Shown here one piece after another: positions 17,303 through 24,826 of a DNA stretch of 64,000 bases; positions within the stretch are counted from its first letter, which is position 1, and each line of letters opens with the position of its first letter. Both the position numbers and the translations under genes were made by a program. The DNA is from an uncultured Oscillospiraceae bacterium. GTDB taxonomy: Bacteria; Bacillota; Clostridia; Oscillospirales; Oscillospiraceae. The stretch lies in NCBI GenBank assembly GCA_934573855.1, contig CAKTMF010000002.1, forward strand, positions 189,528 through 253,527. The letters run 5' to 3'. The notes beneath the pieces were generated by a model. The model did not search any database. It saw nothing but the letters and a program-made list of their open reading frames with translations, and was not told the DNA's origin.

Positions 17303-18865
17303 ATGAAAGAAAACATGAGCTTTCGCGAAATGCTGGGTCAGCGTCTCTTCATCAGCGTGGAGGGTACGGAGATCACCGACGAGCTGCGCATGCTGATCAC
17401 GGAGTATAAATGCGGCAACATCGTGCTTTTCCAGCCGAATATCGTGAGCTTCGAGCAGACCAAGCGTTTCTGCCGCGAGATTCAGGAGCTGGTGCCGCGC
17501 GAGCTGGGCGAGAGCGCGCTCATCGCCATCGACCAGGAGGGCGGCGGTGTGACGCGCCTGAGCGAGGACTTCGTGAACGTCCCCGGCGCGATGGCTCTGG
17601 CCGCGACGGGCGACGGGCAGGCGGTGTACGACGCCTCCGCCGTCACCGCGCATGAACTTCGCGCGGCGGGAGTGAACTTCAACTTCGCGCCCGTGGCGGA
17701 CATAAGCTGCGACCCGGACAACCCGGTCATCGGCGTGAGGAGCTTCGGCGAAACGCCCGAGGCGGTGTCGCGCTATGCCGTGAGGGCGTATCAGGGCTTT
17801 GAGGACGGACATATCGCCTCCTCGGCCAAGCACTTCCCCGGCCACGGCGACACGCACACCGACTCCCATCTCTCGCTCCCCAGCATAGACAAAACGCTCG
17901 AGGAGCTGGAGAGCTTCGAGTTCCGGCCCTTTGAGGCGCTCATCCGCGCGGGCTGCCCCGCGGTAATGACCGCGCACATCGTCTATCCGCAGATAGAAAA
18001 GAAAATGATACCCGCCACCATGTCGCGCCTGTTCCTCACGGACATACTGCGCGGACGGATGGGCTTTGACGGTCTCATCCTCACCGACAGTCTTGAAATG
18101 AACGCCATCCGCCGCGTCTACGGCGCGGGCAGGGGCGCCGTGGCCGCGATACAGGCCGGGTGCGACATGCTGCTCACCGGCAAGGGCGCGGAGATAATCA
18201 TTGAGGAAATAAACGCCGTGGAGGCCGCCGCCGCGCACGGTGAGATCGACATGGACGAGATGGCCGCCTCCCTCCGCAGGATCGAGGCGTGCAAGCGCAG
18301 ATACTGCCTGCCGCCCGAGGGCGAAGCGGGCAGCGCCGCCGCGCGCACACTGTCAGACGGCCTGCGCCGCCGCAGTATGACGCTCGTCTCCGGGAAGATA
18401 CCCGCGCTGGGCAAGTCGCCGCTGTTCGTCGGGCCGGAGGATTACCGTCTCGCGCTGGTGTCGAACGAGGTCGGGCTCGAGCAGAGCTTTCCGCAGTTCA
18501 TGGCGGGGCGCTTCGGCGGCCGTGAGATCACCACCGGCAACAGCATAAGCGACAGCCTCATAGCCGAGGCCGCCGAGGCGGCGCGGGGCGCGAGCTGCGT
18601 CGTCGCGAGCCTCTATAACGCCCACGTTTTCCGCGACCAGCTCCGGCTCTTCGACGCCGTGAGGCGCGCCGCGGAGGAGAGCGGCGTCCCCGTCGTGGCC
18701 GTGTGCCTGAGGAATCCCACCGATCTTGAATATGCCGAGGGCTGCGCCGCGCGGATCGAGGCGTGGGACTATTCCCGCGCGAGCCTTGAGATCACGGCGG
18801 AGCTGCTGTCGGGCGAGCTTGTCCCCACGGGACGCCTGCCCGTAACGCTGAGGAGCAGAGCATGA
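17303..18865 (+). CDS. nagZ: Glycoside hydrolase family 3 beta-N-acetylglucosaminidase (NagZ type)
   Basis: A 520-aa two-domain GH3 enzyme. IDQEGGGVTRL, KHFPGHGDTHTDSH and LTDSLEM carry the substrate lysine-histidine pair, the Asp/His acid-base dyad typical of the NagZ group, and the Asp nucleophile. The C-terminal 190 residues form the second alpha/beta domain, as in the B. subtilis enzyme. No signal peptide is present. It removes GlcNAc from GlcNAc-MurNAc or muropeptides, giving MurNAc for the kinase. The start has GGTGG upstream, ten bases after namZ; the stop overlaps the next gene by four bases. Confidence 0.95.
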   Translation: MKENMSFREMLGQRLFISVEGTEITDELRMLITEYKCGNIVLFQPNIVSFEQTKRFCREIQELVPRELGESALIAIDQEGGGVTRLSEDFVNVPGAMALAATGDGQAVYDASAVTAHELRAAGVNFNFAPVADISCDPDNPVIGVRSFGETPEAVSRYAVRAYQGFEDGHIASSAKHFPGHGDTHTDSHLSLPSIDKTLEELESFEFRPFEALIRAGCPAVMTAHIVYPQIEKKMIPATMSRLFLTDILRGRMGFDGLILTDSLEMNAIRRVYGAGRGAVAAIQAGCDMLLTGKGAEIIIEEINAVEAAAAHGEIDMDEMAASLRRIEACKRRYCLPPEGEAGSAAARTLSDGLRRRSMTLVSGKIPALGKSPLFVGPEDYRLALVSNEVGLEQSFPQFMAGRFGGREITTGNSISDSLIAEAAEAARGASCVVASLYNAHVFRDQLRLFDAVRRAAEESGVPVVAVCLRNPTDLEYAEGCAARIEAWDYSRASLEITAELLSGELVPTGRLPVTLRSRA

Positions 18866-19758
18866 ATTTTTACGCCGGTGTGGACGGCGGCGGGACAAAA
18901 ACCGCCGTGCTGTGCATGAACGAGAGGGGCGAAACTACGGCGCGCGCCGCCTTCGGCCCCTTCAACATCACGAGCGTCGGCCGCGAGGGCCTGCGCCGCG
19001 TGATGGATGAAATACTTGGATTTATCTGTGCTCAGGGAAGCTGCCTGCGCCTGTGCATAGGCGCGGCGGGCGCCGGCAGCGCCGCCCTCGGCAGGGAGGT
19101 CGCCGCCGTCATGGCAAACTACCCCCACATCCCCTATGAGCTGGTAGGCGACTACGAGGTCGCCCGCTGCGGCGCGCTCGGCGGCAGGCCGGGCGTCGCG
19201 CTCGTGGCGGGGACGGGTTCCGTATGCTCCGGCGTGAACGCCGCCGGGGAAACGTTCCGCGTGGGCGGCTGGGGCCACCTCATCGGCGACGGCGGCAGCG
19301 GCTACGCCCTTGGGCGGGACGCTCTGCGGGAGTTGACGCTCTCGCTGGACGGAATGGCCGAAAAGGGTCTGCTCTGCCGTCTTTTGGAGGAAGAATTTTC
19401 TCTTACGAGCCGCGCGGCGATCGTCGAGCGCGCCTACGGCATGGATAAGAGCGCCACAGCCGCGCTCGCCGCGTGCGTGCTTCGCGCGGCGGACGAGGGG
19501 GACGCAGCCGCGCGGCGCATACTGCGTGATAACGCGCGCGAGCTTGCCGCCCTTGTAAGGGCAACTGCACTGCCGCTCGGGCTCACCGCGCCGGATACCG
19601 CGCTTTTGGGCGGGCTTATGAAGAGCGGCAGCTCCTACCGCCGCGCGGTGACGGAAGAGATATCCCGCGCGCTCCCCGGCGCGCGCTGCGTTGAGCCGGC
19701 GTTCAGCCCCGATATGGGCGCGGCGCTGATGGCGAGAGAGGGGGCGCGGCATGGCTAA
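18862..19758 (+). CDS. murK: BadF/BcrA-type sugar kinase, probable MurNAc/GlcNAc kinase
   Basis: A 298-aa ASKHA kinase of the BadF/BadG/BcrA group. GVDGGGTKTAVL is the phosphate-1 loop (D8), VAGTGSVCSG the phosphate-2 loop, and WGHLIGDGGSGYALG the adenosine/sugar region shared with N-acetylglucosamine kinases. MurK of Clostridium acetobutylicum, from the same family and also next to MurNAc genes, phosphorylates both MurNAc and GlcNAc at the 6 position. That function closes the pathway here because no MurNAc phosphotransferase gene is present. The ATG overlaps the nagZ stop. The symbol rests on family plus context. Confidence 0.85.
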   Translation: MNFYAGVDGGGTKTAVLCMNERGETTARAAFGPFNITSVGREGLRRVMDEILGFICAQGSCLRLCIGAAGAGSAALGREVAAVMANYPHIPYELVGDYEVARCGALGGRPGVALVAGTGSVCSGVNAAGETFRVGGWGHLIGDGGSGYALGRDALRELTLSLDGMAEKGLLCRLLEEEFSLTSRAAIVERAYGMDKSATAALAACVLRAADEGDAAARRILRDNARELAALVRATALPLGLTAPDTALLGGLMKSGSSYRRAVTEEISRALPGARCVEPAFSPDMGAALMAREGARHG

Positions 19759-20389
19759 GCTCCCGTTCCGGCTGGATAACGATTCGCGGCTCGGCACCGT
19801 GGTGGGCGATCTTCTCACGCTCATGGGGCTGAACATGCTCTGGGCCGTGGGGAGCCTGCCCGTCGTCACCGTGGGGGCCGCCACGACCGCGCTCCACAGC
19901 GGCATACGGAAATATGTGCAGCGAGAGGACGGCGCACTTAAGGCGTTCGCCGCCTCGTATAAAAAGAATTTCGGTCTCTCGACGCTGGTATGGCTGCCGG
20001 TGCTGGCGCTCGCGTTCTGTCTCGCGCTGTGCTTTCGCATAGTGTCGTTTTTCGACGGGGCAGCGCGGCTCGTCGGTATCGCGTTTTTCACCGTTCCGGC
20101 GCTGCTGCTGGCGATGATCGTGGTCTACGCCTTCCCGATGATCGCGAGATACGAACTCAAGTGGTCGGACGTGATACTGAATTCCGTCATGCTGGCCGCG
20201 GCGTATTTCCCGCGCACGCTGTGGATCATCGCGCTCAACGCCCTGCCCGTCGTAATTTTCCTGCTCGCGCCCAGCACCCTCGCGGCGCTGATATTCATAT
20301 GGGCGCCGGTAGGCGTGTCTGTCACGGCGCTCGCCGTCAGCGGCACGACGGACAAGATCTTTGCCCGTCTGGAGGACGAACATAAATAA
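19751..20389 (+). CDS. YesL family (DUF624) membrane protein
   Basis: A 212-aa membrane protein with about five predicted helices and the opening GDLLTLMGLNMLWAVGSLPVVTVGAATTAL (read here as residues 19-48), typical of DUF624/YesL. Such genes often accompany Firmicutes sugar ABC importers, but their role is unknown. It overlaps the kinase gene by eight bases and is the last gene of the operon, followed by a terminator. A role as accessory or assembly factor of the importer is plausible but unproven. Confidence 0.85.
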   Translation: MAKLPFRLDNDSRLGTVVGDLLTLMGLNMLWAVGSLPVVTVGAATTALHSGIRKYVQREDGALKAFAASYKKNFGLSTLVWLPVLALAFCLALCFRIVSFFDGAARLVGIAFFTVPALLLAMIVVYAFPMIARYELKWSDVILNSVMLAAAYFPRTLWIIALNALPVVIFLLAPSTLAALIFIWAPVGVSVTALAVSGTTDKIFARLEDEHK

Positions 20390-20400
20390 CGGACATAGGT

Positions 20401-20434
20401 ACCGGGCGGCAGTAAGCCGCCCGGTCTTGTTATC
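20401..20434 (+). terminator. Terminator of the salvage operon
   Basis: A 10-bp stem ACCGGGCGGC and complement with a five-base loop, then CTTGTTAT. Eleven bases after the last stop. Confidence 0.8.
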
Positions 20435-20439
20435 CGATA

Positions 20440-20572
20440 ATAAAAAGGCTCCCCCTGCCGCGGTAATGCACATAGCACGGGAGGAGCAAGCCCCTCCCCT
20501 ACGAAGAGGCAGGGAGGAAGAAGAAATTTTCTGCAAAAATGGCTTCTCTGCGCCGGGGGCGTGAAAAGCCGC
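20440..20572. repeat. Palindromic repeat mosaic R2 in a convergent gap
   Basis: No gene. Contains GGAGGAGCAAGCCCCTCCCC and AAAAAGGCTCCCCCTG modules related to the mosaics at 1.7, 24.4, 40.4 and 53.1 kb. With the two flanking terminators it makes up the 298-bp gap between convergent genes. Confidence 0.65.
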
Positions 20573-20611
20573 AAAAAACGGCCCGGCGCGGATATTCTCC
20601 GTGCCGGGCCG
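20573..20611 (-). terminator. Terminator of the PepSY genes
   Basis: On the minus strand a 9-bp GC stem (CGGCCCGGC and complement) with imperfect inner pairing is followed by TTTTTT. Confidence 0.85.
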
Positions 20612-20687
20612 CTTAAGTCAGACGTGAATTGATCACAACACATTTCGGCGGCTGCGTCAGGTTCCCGTCAAACTTGGGGGGGTAAGT

Positions 20688-20987
20688 TTATTTGACCTTG
20701 CTGCTGAGTATCTCGCCGGTCGAGGCGTCGAGGACGTATTTGTACTCCGCGTCCGCGGTCTCGATCTCCACCTCGTAAACGGCGGCGTAGGCGGTCTTTT
20801 CAAGATCGGCATCCGTCTCGATGATAGTGCGCCTGTCAACGCCGGAATCGCTCAGGGCGATCTCAAGGGCGTCCTGCTTCGATATGTACATGGTCTTGTT
20901 GCGATAGATAAAGTATCCGCCGATCGCGGCGCCCACGACGAGGACGACCGCAAGAACGATGATGGCTATTTTCAGTCCCTTTTTCAT
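20688..20987 (-). CDS. Small membrane-anchored PepSY domain protein
   Basis: A 99-aa protein: one N-terminal transmembrane helix (residues about 7-29) followed by a single PepSY domain ending in YKYVLDASTGEILSSKV, the usual last strand of the fold. PepSY domains are small extracytoplasmic modules linked to peptidase inhibition or signalling. It lies 29 bases downstream of a second PepSY-like gene, and both appear to be read from the ECF-type promoter at 21330-21355. It is therefore a likely target of the sigma factor encoded at 21951-22439. A terminator follows. Confidence 0.85.
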   Translation of the reverse strand: MKKGLKIAIIVLAVVLVVGAAIGGYFIYRNKTMYISKQDALEIALSDSGVDRRTIIETDADLEKTAYAAVYEVEIETADAEYKYVLDASTGEILSSKVK

Positions 20988-21016
20988 TTCTCTTCTCTCC
21001 CGTTATAAATCACGCG

Positions 21017-21268
21017 TTACGCGGCGCAGACTCTCAGGAAGGAGTAGGAGTAGACCTCGGCAAGGTCGGTCTCCGGCTCGGAGTCCATGCCCATCACCTC
21101 GCCGGTGACGGCGTCGACGTAGAAATCGTAGTGCATAAGCACCGTGCGGATCTCAAGCTCGTAAAGGCCGTTCTCAAGCTCTGCCATGACGCACTGGGGA
21201 GCGTTCTCCTCGAGGTGTGCGTATGCGACGGCGTTCTTGTATGCTTCAAATACGGAAATGGTGTTCAT
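21017..21268 (-). CDS. Small PepSY-like protein without membrane anchor
   Basis: An 83-aa protein with no signal or membrane segment. The pattern ELENGLYELEIRT ... HYDFYVDAVTGEVMGMD is a PepSY core. I chose the ATG directly after AAGGAGATATAA; an upstream Met in frame has no ribosome binding site. First gene after an ECF-type promoter (TGTAACCTTT-N12-CGTC) identical in motif and spacing to the one in front of the sigma factor gene. A cytoplasmic PepSY partner to the anchored one next door is unusual; its function is unknown. Confidence 0.75.
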   Translation of the reverse strand: MNTISVFEAYKNAVAYAHLEENAPQCVMAELENGLYELEIRTVLMHYDFYVDAVTGEVMGMDSEPETDLAEVYSYSFLRVCAA

Positions 21269-21329
21269 TATTATATCTCCTTCATATTGTTGTTTTTTTA
21301 ATATTGGTTTCATGCGCTTTCATCTACAT

Positions 21330-21355
21330 GACGAATGAAGGAGAAAAAGGTTACA
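21330..21355 (-). promoter_or_regulatory. ECF-type promoter of the PepSY genes
   Basis: On the minus strand TGTAACCTTT, 12-bp spacer, CGTC. The same ten bases, spacer length and CGTC are found at 22475-22500 before the sigma gene. It lies in the 107-bp gap after the one-TM protein gene. Confidence 0.7.
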
Positions 21356-21375
21356 CGGTTTTGAAAAAAGTTTTT

Positions 21376-21954
21376 TCAGTGCCGTAATTCCACGTCGGTG
21401 AGCATGGTATAGCCGGAGCGCGCGTTGACGGCTATCTCATATTCCGCGCCGCTGTCGTAGTTGCGGAACTCGATCTCATAGATATAGAAGGCGTCGGTAA
21501 GATGGCCGTTTATCTTGAGATTCTTGTCGATATCGTGGATGTAATATTTGTTCACGTCGTCCACATAGCCGGCGAGGCAGTCCTTGGCAAGCTCCACCGC
21601 GCTGTCGCGCTGGACGAGCTCGTTGCGCTTGGCCGAGGAGATGGAGGGGATGAAGATTATCCCGCAGACCAGCGCCGCCACGGCGAGCAGGCTGCACACG
21701 CTGAGTATGATGATACGCCAGAACAGGCGGGAGTTGAACGCCTTGCGCGCGCGGCGCACGGTCTCGATATCCGCCACGGCAAGCTTCGGCTCGGCGGGCG
21801 CAGACGCGGGCCTTTCCTCCCCGTTCTCGTCGCCGAAGAGGTCGATCATTTCGTTGAGACGGCGCAGCTTGGCGGCCTCCTCCCTGATAAAGGCTATCTC
21901 CTTTTCCGTTGCGGTGCCGCTGCGGAGCTTTTCGTATATCTTATTTATTTTCAC
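21376..21954 (-). CDS. Probable anti-sigma factor with one TM helix and PepSY-like exterior
   Basis: A 192-aa protein whose start overlaps the sigma factor stop by four bases. Residues 1-75 are cytoplasmic and charged (MKINKIYEKLRSGTATEKEI), about 78-102 form a single transmembrane helix, and the external part ends in YEIAVNARSGYTMLTDVEL, which resembles a PepSY strand pattern. Position and topology fit an anti-sigma factor, though the cytoplasmic region lacks an obvious zinc-binding HxxxCxxC motif. If correct, an external PepSY domain would act as sensor, and the regulon also encodes PepSY proteins. Confidence 0.65.
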   Translation of the reverse strand: MKINKIYEKLRSGTATEKEIAFIREEAAKLRRLNEMIDLFGDENGEERPASAPAEPKLAVADIETVRRARKAFNSRLFWRIIILSVCSLLAVAALVCGIIFIPSISSAKRNELVQRDSAVELAKDCLAGYVDDVNKYYIHDIDKNLKINGHLTDAFYIYEIEFRNYDSGAEYEIAVNARSGYTMLTDVELRH

Positions 21955-22439
21955 AGTATGCCCTCCATGATTTTTTTGAGAGATTCTCTGGATCTGTGCA
22001 GGATGACCTTTGTGTTTGATTCGCTTTTGCCGATGACCGCGGAAATCTCCTTCACCGGCATGTCATAGAAATAGAAAAGCAGTATCGCCTCTCGCTGGGT
22101 GTCGGGGAGCATGTCGACGGCACGGTACAGCGCACGGTATTCCTCCTTGCGTATGATACCGTCCACGAGCTGCTCGCACTCGTCCTCGACCTCCTCGGAT
22201 ATCTCGTCGTCCGAAATGCGGGAGTTCTTTCTGAGATAGTCAAAATACTCGTTCCTGCACACGGTTAGGAGCCATGCCTTGAAGTTCTGGATGGAGTCGT
22301 CGGAGCTTTGCAGGGCGATATAGAACGCCGAGGAGACGATATCCTCCGCAACGGTCTTGTTATGGGAGAGGGACATCGTATACAGCAGCGCGTCGTTATA
22401 GTATTGTCTGAACAGCTTATCAATGATATCCGGCTTCAT
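21951..22439 (-). CDS. ECF-subfamily RNA polymerase sigma factor
   Basis: A 162-aa sigma-70 family protein with only regions 2 and 4, the ECF layout. Region 2: YTMSLSHNKTVAEDIVSSAF and FKAWLLTVCRNEYFDYLR; region 4: LPDTQREAILLFYFYDMPVK and IGKSESNTKVILHRSRESL. It is first in a two-gene operon with the probable anti-sigma factor. An ECF-type promoter with motif TGTAACCTTT-N12-CGTC precedes it and recurs before the PepSY genes, so autoregulation is likely. The inducing signal is unknown. Confidence 0.93.
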   Translation of the reverse strand: MKPDIIDKLFRQYYNDALLYTMSLSHNKTVAEDIVSSAFYIALQSSDDSIQNFKAWLLTVCRNEYFDYLRKNSRISDDEISEEVEDECEQLVDGIIRKEEYRALYRAVDMLPDTQREAILLFYFYDMPVKEISAVIGKSESNTKVILHRSRESLKKIMEGIL

Positions 22440-22474
22440 ATCTGACCTTTTGTCCGTTCCTATTCTATTTGTTA

Positions 22475-22500
22475 GACGTTTGACAATGGGAAAGGTTACA
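22475..22500 (-). promoter_or_regulatory. ECF-type autoregulatory promoter of the sigma operon
   Basis: On the minus strand TGTAACCTTT, 12-bp spacer, CGTC, about 36 bases before the start codon. Same motif and spacing as 21330-21355. Confidence 0.7.
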
Positions 22501-22552
22501 CCGTCTTTGTCATTATATCACAGCTTTATGCAAAAAGAAAAGGACTATCTGA

Positions 22553-22581
22553 TTGTCAAATCCGCCGCCGGGTGATATATT
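22553..22581 (+). promoter_or_regulatory. Promoter of the GH13 gene
   Basis: TTGTCA, 17-bp spacer, TATATT; a small palindrome GATATTAATATC overlaps the -10 region. Confidence 0.65.
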
Positions 22582-22604
22582 AATATCAGATAAGGAGGAG
22601 CGGT

Positions 22605-24299
22605 ATGGAAAAGACTCATTGGTACAAGGACGCGATAGTTTATCAGATCTACCCCTTCAGCTTCATGGACAGCAACAACGACGGCTTCGGCGACATCCCC
22701 GGCGTGATCTCGAAGCTGGATTACCTGCGGGAGCTGGGCATAACCGCGATATGGTTCTCCCCGCTGTACAAATCGCCGGACTATGACTACGGCTACGACA
22801 TCGCCGACTACCGGGACATCGACGAGAAGTTCGGCACGCTGGAGGATTTCAAGACCCTGCTCCGCGAGTGCCACGCGCGGGATATCAAGGTCATAATGGA
22901 CATGGCCGTCAATCACTCCTCCACGGAGCATAAGTGGTTCCGCGAGGCGATGAAGGACAAGAACAGCCCCTACCGCGACTACTACATCATCCGCGAGGGC
23001 AGGAGAAAGGGCAAAAAGCTCTGCCCGCCCACCAACTGGGACTCCACCTTTACCGGCTCCGCGTGGGAGCGTATCGACGGCACGGACGAATACTACATGC
23101 ACCTTTTCTGCGTGGAGCAGGCCGACCTCAACTGGGAGAACGACAGGCTCCGTCAGGAGGTCGCCGACATATTCAACTTCTGGCTCGAAATGGGCGTGGA
23201 CGGCTTCCGTCTGGACGTGTTCAACCTGTTTTCCAAGGTGCAGCCCCTGCGGGACGCGAAAAAGCGCATTGCCGGGACCGGCGCGGAGCTGTATGTCGAC
23301 GGGCCGAGGATACACGAATTTCTTCAGGAGCTTAACGACCGCGCGTTTTCAAAATACGACTGCTTCACCGTCGGCGAGTCCTACGCCCCCAGCATGGAGG
23401 ACGCGGAGCGCTACGCCTCGCGCGAGAGCGGCGAGCTGGACACCATCTTCAACTTCGCCCATTTTGCGAGCGACAACATCCAGAACGCCAAATTCTTCCG
23501 CAAGCCGTTCAGTCTCCGCCAGTTCAAGAAGGGTCTCTTCACGCCCCAGATCGAGCATTTCCGGACCGGCTGGAACACTCTCGTGCTGGAGAACCACGAC
23601 TGCGCCCGCAGCAACTGCCGCTTCGGCATAGACACGAAGAGGTACCGCTACGAGGCGTCGACCTTCCTGCCCACGGTCACGTTTCTGGGCTTTGGAACGC
23701 CCTTTATCTACATGGGCGAGGAGTTCGGCATGACGAACGCCGTATTCAACGGCATTGACGACTGCATGGACCCCGTGAGCCACTTCATCTATGACCTTCT
23801 GACCAAGTACGGCGTGCCGAAAAAGGCCGCGATGAACATCATCCGCTACGGCGCGAGGGACCACGCGCGCGTACCCATGCAGTGGAACGGCGGCGTGAAC
23901 GCGGGCTTCAACGCCGGCGCGAAGCCGTGGCAGTGCATGAATGTGAACTATCCCGATATAAACGCCGAAAAGGACATGGCAAGCGAAAAGTCCATATTCA
24001 GATATTATCAGAAGCTCATCGCGCTCAAGAAGGGGAACCGCGCCGCCATACACGGGAAGCCGGAGCTTTTTGACGCCGATCACAGGCAGATCGTCTGCTA
24101 CACGAGGGAGCTTGAGAACGAGGGGCTGCTGGTGTTCGGCAACTTCTCGAACAAGAGCGCGAAATATAAGCTCAGCGAGGAGCTTATGCCGCTCGCGCAG
24201 GAGGAGCTGCTCTCAAACTTTGACTCGCACATCGTCAGCAGCGGCGAATATACCCTCCGCCCCTACGAGGCGCTGGTATTTGGGTATAAAAGGGTATAA
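22605..24299 (+). CDS. GH13 alpha-glucosidase / oligo-1,6-glucosidase
   Basis: A 564-aa cytoplasmic glycoside hydrolase of the GH13 oligo-1,6-glucosidase group. The barrel opens with WYKDAIVYQIYPFSFMDSN; the nucleophile is D204 in GFRLDVFN, the acid-base E258 in VGESYA, and the transition-state Asp D332 in LENHD. The C-terminal 80 residues are the beta-sandwich domain. It releases glucose from isomaltose-type or short alpha-glucan oligosaccharides; exact preference cannot be read. Single gene with its own promoter and terminator, start after AAGGAGGAG. No transporter gene is adjacent. Confidence 0.93.
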   Translation: MEKTHWYKDAIVYQIYPFSFMDSNNDGFGDIPGVISKLDYLRELGITAIWFSPLYKSPDYDYGYDIADYRDIDEKFGTLEDFKTLLRECHARDIKVIMDMAVNHSSTEHKWFREAMKDKNSPYRDYYIIREGRRKGKKLCPPTNWDSTFTGSAWERIDGTDEYYMHLFCVEQADLNWENDRLRQEVADIFNFWLEMGVDGFRLDVFNLFSKVQPLRDAKKRIAGTGAELYVDGPRIHEFLQELNDRAFSKYDCFTVGESYAPSMEDAERYASRESGELDTIFNFAHFASDNIQNAKFFRKPFSLRQFKKGLFTPQIEHFRTGWNTLVLENHDCARSNCRFGIDTKRYRYEASTFLPTVTFLGFGTPFIYMGEEFGMTNAVFNGIDDCMDPVSHFIYDLLTKYGVPKKAAMNIIRYGARDHARVPMQWNGGVNAGFNAGAKPWQCMNVNYPDINAEKDMASEKSIFRYYQKLIALKKGNRAAIHGKPELFDADHRQIVCYTRELENEGLLVFGNFSNKSAKYKLSEELMPLAQEELLSNFDSHIVSSGEYTLRPYEALVFGYKRV

Positions 24300-24310
24300 T
24301 ACAGGATCAG

Positions 24311-24345
24311 CAGACCCGGAGGGCTTTCCTCCGGGTCTGTTGTCT
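24311..24345 (+). terminator. Terminator-like hairpin after the GH13 gene
   Basis: An 11-bp stem AGACCCGGAGG and complement with loop GCTTT, followed by a moderately T-rich GTTGTCTGT. Confidence 0.65.
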
Positions 24346-24349
24346 GTCC

Positions 24350-24800
24350 TCTATCGGCTCGCCCCTCCGTAGGGGAGGAGCGCGTAAAAAAGGCTTCCCC
24401 CTTGGGGGAAGCGTATGGGGAGGAGCAAGCCCCTCCCCTACGGCGGGACGGAGAGAGAGCAGAATGGGCTTCTCCCTCGGGAGAAGACTCCCTCCGGCGG
24501 AGGGAGATGTCGGCGAAGCCGACAGAGGGAGGGGTGGAAAGCTGTCGCCGACAGGCGACTGATGAGGGGCATTATGGTGTGTTTTATAAAAAGGCTCCCT
24601 CTGACGAGGAAGACTCCCTCCGGCGGAGGGAGATGTCGGCGAAGCCGACAGAGGGAGGGGTGGGAAGCTGTCAGCGCAGCTGACTGAGGGAGAGAAAAAC
24701 TTGGATATCCTGCAATCCGGCAGTTTTCTCTCCCTCCGTCAAAACCTGCGGTTTTGCCACCTCCCTCGTCGGAGGGAGGCAAGAGGAAGCAGCGTTGCGC
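24350..24800. repeat. Palindromic repeat mosaic R3 in a convergent gap
   Basis: A gene-free 450-bp stretch built of repeated modules. A 53-bp unit (AGACTCCCTCCGGCGGAGGG onward, with GTCGGCGAAGCCGAC inside) occurs at 24484-24536 and 24611-24663; the same unit is found in opposite orientation at 40463-40515, 53348-53400 and 53867-53919. A second unit with CAAAACCTGCGGTTTTG lies at 24724-24780 and recurs inverted at 40616-40674 and 53500-53558. Every unit contains internal hairpins. Confidence 0.85.
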
Positions 24801-24826
24801 AGGAAAGCTTTTTTACATTCTATCGT

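Noticed and set aside
24484..24663. CRISPR array from repeated 53-bp units
   Set aside because: Only two copies here, irregular spacing, repeats are hairpin modules that recur in both orientations at other gaps, and no cas genes are present.
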